From contig NC_081414.1 in NCBI RefSeq assembly GCF_030272615.1, positions 820,441,896-820,505,895 of the forward strand: DNA of 64,000 nt, read 5' to 3'. The position numbers and the translations under genes were made by a program. This stretch comes from Cryptomeria japonica (Eukaryota; Streptophyta; Pinopsida; Cupressales; Cupressaceae). The notes under the pieces were generated by a model. The model searched no databases, was not told the DNA's origin, and saw only the letters and a program-made list of their open reading frames with translations. This document shows positions 60,040-64,000 of the stretch, piece by piece (positions within the stretch are counted from its first letter, which is position 1; each line of letters starts with the position of its first letter).

Positions 60040-60400
60040 TATGTTGCTAAGATTAATCACATAGAAGTCCCTTGTCAAAGTGTAGCCACCAAACTATATG
60101 CTGAGTTGAGGAATTACCTTAGTGCACGTCAACGGAAAACCATCAGCCACTATGATCCTGAATCTCGGAAACTCCTCAACCTGAAGCCCTCACCTCATTA
60201 CTAATCCTTTGTCAATGAAGTTATTTGTGGCTTCGCTATCAACCAAATACACCATCCTTTGTCCCTTAAGAACACCCTTCAACCTGAAAGGTCTGCTACA
60301 TGGAACTCCAGATAGAGTAACAATGAGTGGAGTTTCCTTAGTTGTTGAGTCCTCCAATTCAATTTGTGGCTGATCTCCCTGATTAGAACCCTCATCAATA
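60040..60400 (-). pseudogene. Element G retropepsin
   Basis: The minus strand reads GVLKGQRMVYLVDSEATNNFI, in which D-S-E-A-T replaces the usual D-S-G-A-T, then FRIIVADGFPLTCTKVIPQL and NIDAMLVLEWLESL (normally D-x-x-L-G-M-D-W-L). This is the plant chromovirus protease pattern between the gag knuckle and RT. The Gly to Glu change in the active-site loop and an early stop indicate that it is inactive. Confidence 0.85.
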
Positions 60401-60409
60401 CTATGATCC

Positions 60410-61670
60410 TATTCTTCTTGTTCTTCATCCTTGGAAATCACCTCAATCAGATGCACCTTGCCTTTACCAAGGCAACGATGGCCAGTTTCCCATGGTTCTT
60501 TGCAATTAAAACATAACTTCTTCCTGCGAAGTTCATTTCTGGACTCCTAATCTGATTTTGTTGGGAAGTTCTTTTGTGGTTTAAAATTATTTTGCTTTGA
60601 TTGAGAACCACTAAATATCTTCTTTTGCAGTTGGAAGGGAGGTGTGGTCTCTAGATCCAATGCTAGACCTATGGCATCATGTAATGTGTTAGGCTTGTGA
60701 ACCTTCACCAACCCACGCAATTTGTCACTTGGGACCTCAACAAATAGCATTGTAACATGCCTTTTTGTCATGTCAGGAAGCATAACTGCAATTTTCTAAA
60801 ATTCATTGATGTGTGCCTCAACATGACCAAACTGCTTAAGTTGTGCCAGCTCCCTATAATAGACTTCCACATCTTTTATGTCAAACCGGGCAATCAATTT
60901 GTTAATGAATTCTTCATAAGAATGAATTAGTGCATGATCCTGAGAAACTAGCCCATGATGCCACCAGTCATATGCTACTCCTTCTAAATGCAATGTGGCA
61001 AATTGAATAGCCTTATCTTCTTCCATCGATTTGAGAGACAAGAAGATGTCAAGTTTGTGTATCCAAGATCTGGCACTCATTTGTCCACTACAATCAAAGG
61101 TGGGTAAAGGGATTTTATTCGGTGCATCCTTATATTCAGCTGGCTAAGCACCAATTCTACCCTATCCTCTAGTCCTTCCATCTTGCCTATTCATGCGATA
61201 TCTAGCCTTTTTCCTTTCGCTGATCCATGAACTGATTCAAGTTCATTAACGCTCTAACCTGTTCCGGAAGTGCCATGTAGTCATCATATGCAGCCATCAT
61301 GTCATCCGTGATAAGAGTTTCCTCAGCTACTTCCTCAGGAATCGCCTCTTCTTCAATTTGTCTAGGTAGAAAAGTAGGGCAAAGAGGTCTGTCAGACCGT
61401 GTGTTTGTTGTCTTGATTTTCATGTCCAACATTGCCTCTCCTAGGTACACAACTAGATCTTCTTGATCATGAATGATCCATTCTCATTTGTCCCATAGCT
61501 GTGATCATACAATCCTGGAACTATTGCATCATTTGTTGAGCTGTTGTGCAAGAGCTGTCAAAAAGTTTTTCAATTGATTATTCAAGTCCCTTGGTGGGCT
61601 TTCATTTCTTCTTTCACCCATCTCTACTTCAGCTGGGGTAATTTCAGCCTCTTGTTGTTGTCCTGACCTA
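60410..61670 (-). pseudogene. Element G Gag
   Basis: Broken into several frames. The N-terminus (EMGERRNESPPRDLNNQL) lies near 61610 next to the MITE. An acidic segment follows (EEEAIPEEVAEETLITDDMM). The capsid domain at 60796-61080 reads WIHKLDIFLSLKSMEEDKAI, LHLEGVAYDWWHHGLVS and YREL-AQLKQFGHVEAHINEF. The segment 60547-60783 adds GLVKVHKPNTLHDAIGLALD. A zinc knuckle CFNCKEPWETGHRCLGKG lies near 60480-60530, the E-P-W-x-x-G-H-R-C form of plant chromoviruses. The order and spacing are normal. Frameshifts make it dead. Confidence 0.88.
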
Positions 61671-61685
61671 CTCCTTGTGTTATAT

Positions 61686-62081
61686 CCTATGTTACCCCAA
61701 GTTTCCGGGACGGGGACGGCAGGGGACGGGGGTACGCGTTTCCGGGACGGTGATTTTTTTTGCCAATTTTGGGGACGGCTATATAAAAGTAGGGAAAATT
61801 AAAATAAATAGGGAAATTTAAAATATTCATATGAAAACATGGATAAAACATGCACATATCCATTATAGAACCTTAACATATAAGAACTAGTAGAGTTCTT
61901 ATGGCAAATTTGTGTTAAATTGAGAGTCAAAGTCAAATTGTTTATAGAATTCATTGTCAAAATTCATTGTCTATATGCAGAATTTATGGGGACGTCCCCT
62001 AGGAGTCCCCTGTCCCCAAGACGTCCCCGGGATGGGGACGGCTGAAAAAAATATCGGGGACGTGTCCCCGGGTAACATAGG
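61686..62081. mobile_element. MITE-like element (396 bp) in the leader of G
   Basis: Terminal inverted repeats begin CCTATGTTACCC on both sides. Flanked by a 6-bp direct duplication TTATAT (61680-61685 and 62082-62087). Subterminal GGGGACG words are repeated in both orientations (for example GGGGACGTCCCC), and the middle is AT-rich and non-coding. No transposase. The superfamily is not assigned. Confidence 0.82.
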
Positions 62082-62391
62082 TTATATCTATGCAATCCTG
62101 ACTCCCTAGAGTGTATAGAACCAATTCAAAATGACATGCAACGGATTATGGGTAACAACCAACCTTAAATTTTGACATGCAGCTGATTAAAAGCAACAAG
62201 CAACACAAATTTTCTAACTAGAATTGCTCAGATTTAACATGCAACTATCTGGGTAGTTGCCAAACTGACATGCAAGATCTGGGTAGTCACCAAAACTGAC
62301 ATGCAAGTTCACTAAACTAACATGCACTAATCTGGGTATTCACTAAATTGACATGCAACGCTGAAACTCCAACAGGTTGGCAAGATAACTA

Positions 62392-62403
62392 GCTCTGATA
62401 CCA
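62392..62403 (-). other. Element G primer-binding site (initiator Met)
   Basis: One base past the 5' LTR the minus strand reads TGGTATCAGAGC, the classical plant PBS complementary to the initiator tRNA-Met 3' end. The leader beyond it (62220-62365) carries several copies of a CTGACATGCAAGATCTGGGT-like phrase. Confidence 0.95.
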
Positions 62404-62404
62404 C

Positions 62405-63186
62405 TGTAATATCCCAAATAGGATATGTACTATAATTCTAAAAATAATTTCCTGAATTCTGCCCTAGTTAAATGCAAACATATATATGGAACAAATCTTA
62501 ATCAAGATTATTCAGTCTGCTGCTACAAATCAGAAATTTTGAACCTGCAATTACAATCAAATAGATAGGCCAAACATGTCCAAATACAACTCAGAAATCT
62601 GCCATTACACATCAAACCTATCAATAGGTTTCTACATACCAAAATGACATAGAATGATGCTTAAAACCCTTTTGGCGATATTACACCCTGCGAAGATATA
62701 ACTCTGAAACTCTACGAATCTATCCAAACTGAACAATGAAGCGCAATTGTGAATTCTGAGATGAATTCACCAAGTGGGCTGATCTAGGTTGGCTGATCTA
62801 GGTTTTCGTCCTAACAGCCGAAACCACTAGGGTTTCCGTCCTAGGGTTTGAGAACAAAATCTGTAGAGAGAATTATAAAAAGTTTGTCATGAATGCCCTC
62901 CTTGTTGCATCAATCCTCCTTTTATAATTGTTTGTCAGCCTTGGATACATTGCATCTACACACTTCCATACTTAGGCGATTAATATAAAGTTTACATTAA
63001 TTATAAAAAATCACCCCATGAAGACATCGCCTAGTCATTAAATGTTAAGTCTTAAATGGCCCCCTTTTAATGACTTAATGAACAATTATAATTATTCCCT
63101 TTTAATTATTTATTAACTCTAGCCAAGGGAATTAAGAAGCTAGAGTTTGACTGCCATTTGCCTGTCAAAATGATGGGGACATTACA
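62405..63186 (-). repeat. Element G 5' LTR (782 bp)
   Basis: TGTAATATCCC to GGGACATTACA. It differs from the 3' LTR by a few substitutions and a 13-bp tandem duplication near 62780-62806 (GCTGATCTAGGTT twice). TATA box on the minus strand at about 62918-62930. Confidence 0.95.
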
Positions 63187-63319
63187 GAAGGTGATTACAC
63201 AAGAAGCATTTACTTATACAAGGACATGATCCACAACACCAACAGCAAGAAGGGAGGACTTCAAGATATTCAAGAGATTTCGTAAAAAGGAGAAGTCATA
63301 CAATCATCTCAAAGCAGTT

Positions 63320-63517
63320 GTGACATCAAGGGTTCATTCCAAGGTAGTCACAAGATCCAAAACTAAGAAGTCAACGTCTATACCTTACACCTCCATGATC
63401 GAGACATTCAAGACGATAGTTTCAAAAGAGTTAATCAAAGTTAGAAGATCATCATCATCACTGTTAAAGCTAGATAATTTTGAGTATCAAGAGATATTGC
63501 TCAATATTCATTCATGA
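63320..63517 (+). CDS. Short basic ORF in the LTR J cargo slot
   Basis: 65 codons (starts MTSRVHSKVVTRSKTKKSTS), rich in Ser and Lys, in the region of J equivalent to the cargo slot of D and F. Element G split this slot at GAAGG, so an upstream piece around 50680-50727 (MSSRGLRRQTQWYQGR) would join it in the empty site, though in a different frame or with a stop. No domain is recognised. It may be a decayed remnant. Confidence 0.3.
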   Translation: MTSRVHSKVVTRSKTKKSTSIPYTSMIETFKTIVSKELIKVRRSSSSLLKLDNFEYQEILLNIHS

Positions 63518-63813
63518 TGATCTGCCAAGTCTACAAGTGCAAGTTGAGGTGGCATCCTAGTCATCACTTACCAATCAAAGGAGTTCCACATTAGCACGTC
63601 CGGATTCAATGAACCAAGCTTATCATATGGAGACACAAACTTCGAGGCACCTACCCTTGTTTCCTATTGGTTCAAATTTAGTATTGAACCTGAATGTAAA
63701 TATTTCATTTAACAAAATAAAGTTTGTTGTAACAAACCCTAATTAGGGTTTTCATTGTAAAATATTGGCCATTGATTGGGTTCAATCCAGGCCATTCATT
63801 GTAATGAGCTCTC

Positions 63814-63820
63814 TATATAA
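63814..63820 (+). promoter_or_regulatory. LTR J genomic promoter (TATA)
   Basis: CTCTATATAAAGC, about 80 bp after the AACAAACCCTAATTAGGG block, as in F and D. The LTR end lies beyond the window. Confidence 0.65.
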
Positions 63821-64000
63821 AGCTCAAGCTCTTCATTTGTAAAGATTAATAGAATAGTGTGTAGTCCAAGGATAGATATATTAAAAGATAGAATAGAAGT
63901 TAGATTAGGAGGAGGAATTGTTGTTAAGACTTGTAAATGATATACTCTTTTCAATGAAGTTGTGGTGAAATGTGTTATTTCAACAAGTCCCATGGTTTTT

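Larger units (their letters stand above)
50728..63186 (-). mobile_element. Element G: Ty3/gypsy chromovirus, complete but disrupted
   Basis: 12.46 kb with LTRs at 50728-51496 and 62405-63186 that are very similar, so it is fairly young. TSD GAAGG (50723-50727 and 63187-63191). Minus-strand order: 5' LTR, initiator-Met PBS, gag, protease, RT, RNase H, integrase, chromodomain, PPT, 3' LTR, which is the chromovirus order. Three later insertions lie inside: a MITE in the leader, solo LTR F in RNase H and solo LTR H in integrase. Without them the element would be about 6.5 kb. Confidence 0.95.
48346..64000 (+). mobile_element. LTR J (D/F family relative), interrupted by element G
   Basis: Starts TGTTGTGAGG and the CCCCATTGCAAATGGGG palindrome, then a U3 palindrome array and a cargo region. 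Element G sits inside it (TSD GAAGG). J resumes at 63187 with cargo, the AACAAACCCTAATTAGGG block (63734) and a TATA box (63814), and runs off the window. Its order matches D and F. The end, PBS and any gag lie outside. Confidence 0.78.

Noticed and set aside
63796-63993. 65-codon minus-strand ORF at the window end
   Set aside because: It lies opposite the promoter and R region of LTR J and has no protein features.

Overview
This window is repeat-dense DNA of a large plant nuclear genome, most likely a gymnosperm (conifer-like). That is inferred from plant-type Ty3/gypsy, Copia-like, L1-type LINE and hAT relics, very long LTRs, heavy nesting and AT-rich spacer. I find no convincing intact host gene, and no tRNA, rRNA or CRISPR. 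Almost every coding stretch is a decayed retrotransposon gene, mostly on the minus strand.

Layout. 1-2677: AT-rich transposon-derived tract with long (AT)n and a GC-rich palindrome cluster. 2678-10335: Ty3/gypsy element A (minus, TSD ATAAC), with gag and protease but no reverse transcriptase. 10341-13124: unassigned. 13128-21289: a Copia-like LTR fragment split by gypsy element B (13567-20503, minus, TSD TCCGG), which also stops after protease and carries a duplicated gag start around a 1.9 kb LTR-like insert. 21290-21905: LINE-like relic. 21906-28556: mostly unassigned, with one decayed ORF ending in an Arg/Gly tail. 28557-29045: 48-bp minisatellite beside an LTR-like end. 29534-39549: element D (minus), a gypsy gag behind a 7.6 kb LTR. 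39950-40220: hAT relic. 40861-47666: an L1-type LINE broken by a solo LTR (L2, 42841-46030, TSD GGACC) and another insert. 47667-64000: a nest in which LTR-like N holds LTR J (48346 onward), J holds chromovirus G (50728-63186, TSD GAAGG), and G holds solo LTR F (54101-58859, TSD CATCC), solo LTR H (52079-52823, TSD ATCGA) and a MITE (61686-62081).

The most unusual system is the D/F/J LTR family. These LTRs start with TGTTGTGA and a small palindrome. In D and F, 13 imperfect palindromes are phased at about 166 bp (J has a related array at about 190 bp), followed by a TATA box and a roughly 205-bp leader intron, a cargo slot, and then a second TATA box for the genomic transcript. In D the slot holds one reading frame of about 1,073 codons, unrelated to gag or pol, broken by only two in-frame stops. 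In F and J it holds short basic ORFs. Other LTR families here (L2, H, A, B) carry their own, different palindrome arrays, so the architecture recurs although the sequences differ.

All calls come from reading the sequence. LTR boundaries are strongest where TG...CA ends, target duplications and PBS/PPT agree (A, B, G, and the solo LTRs F, H and L2).
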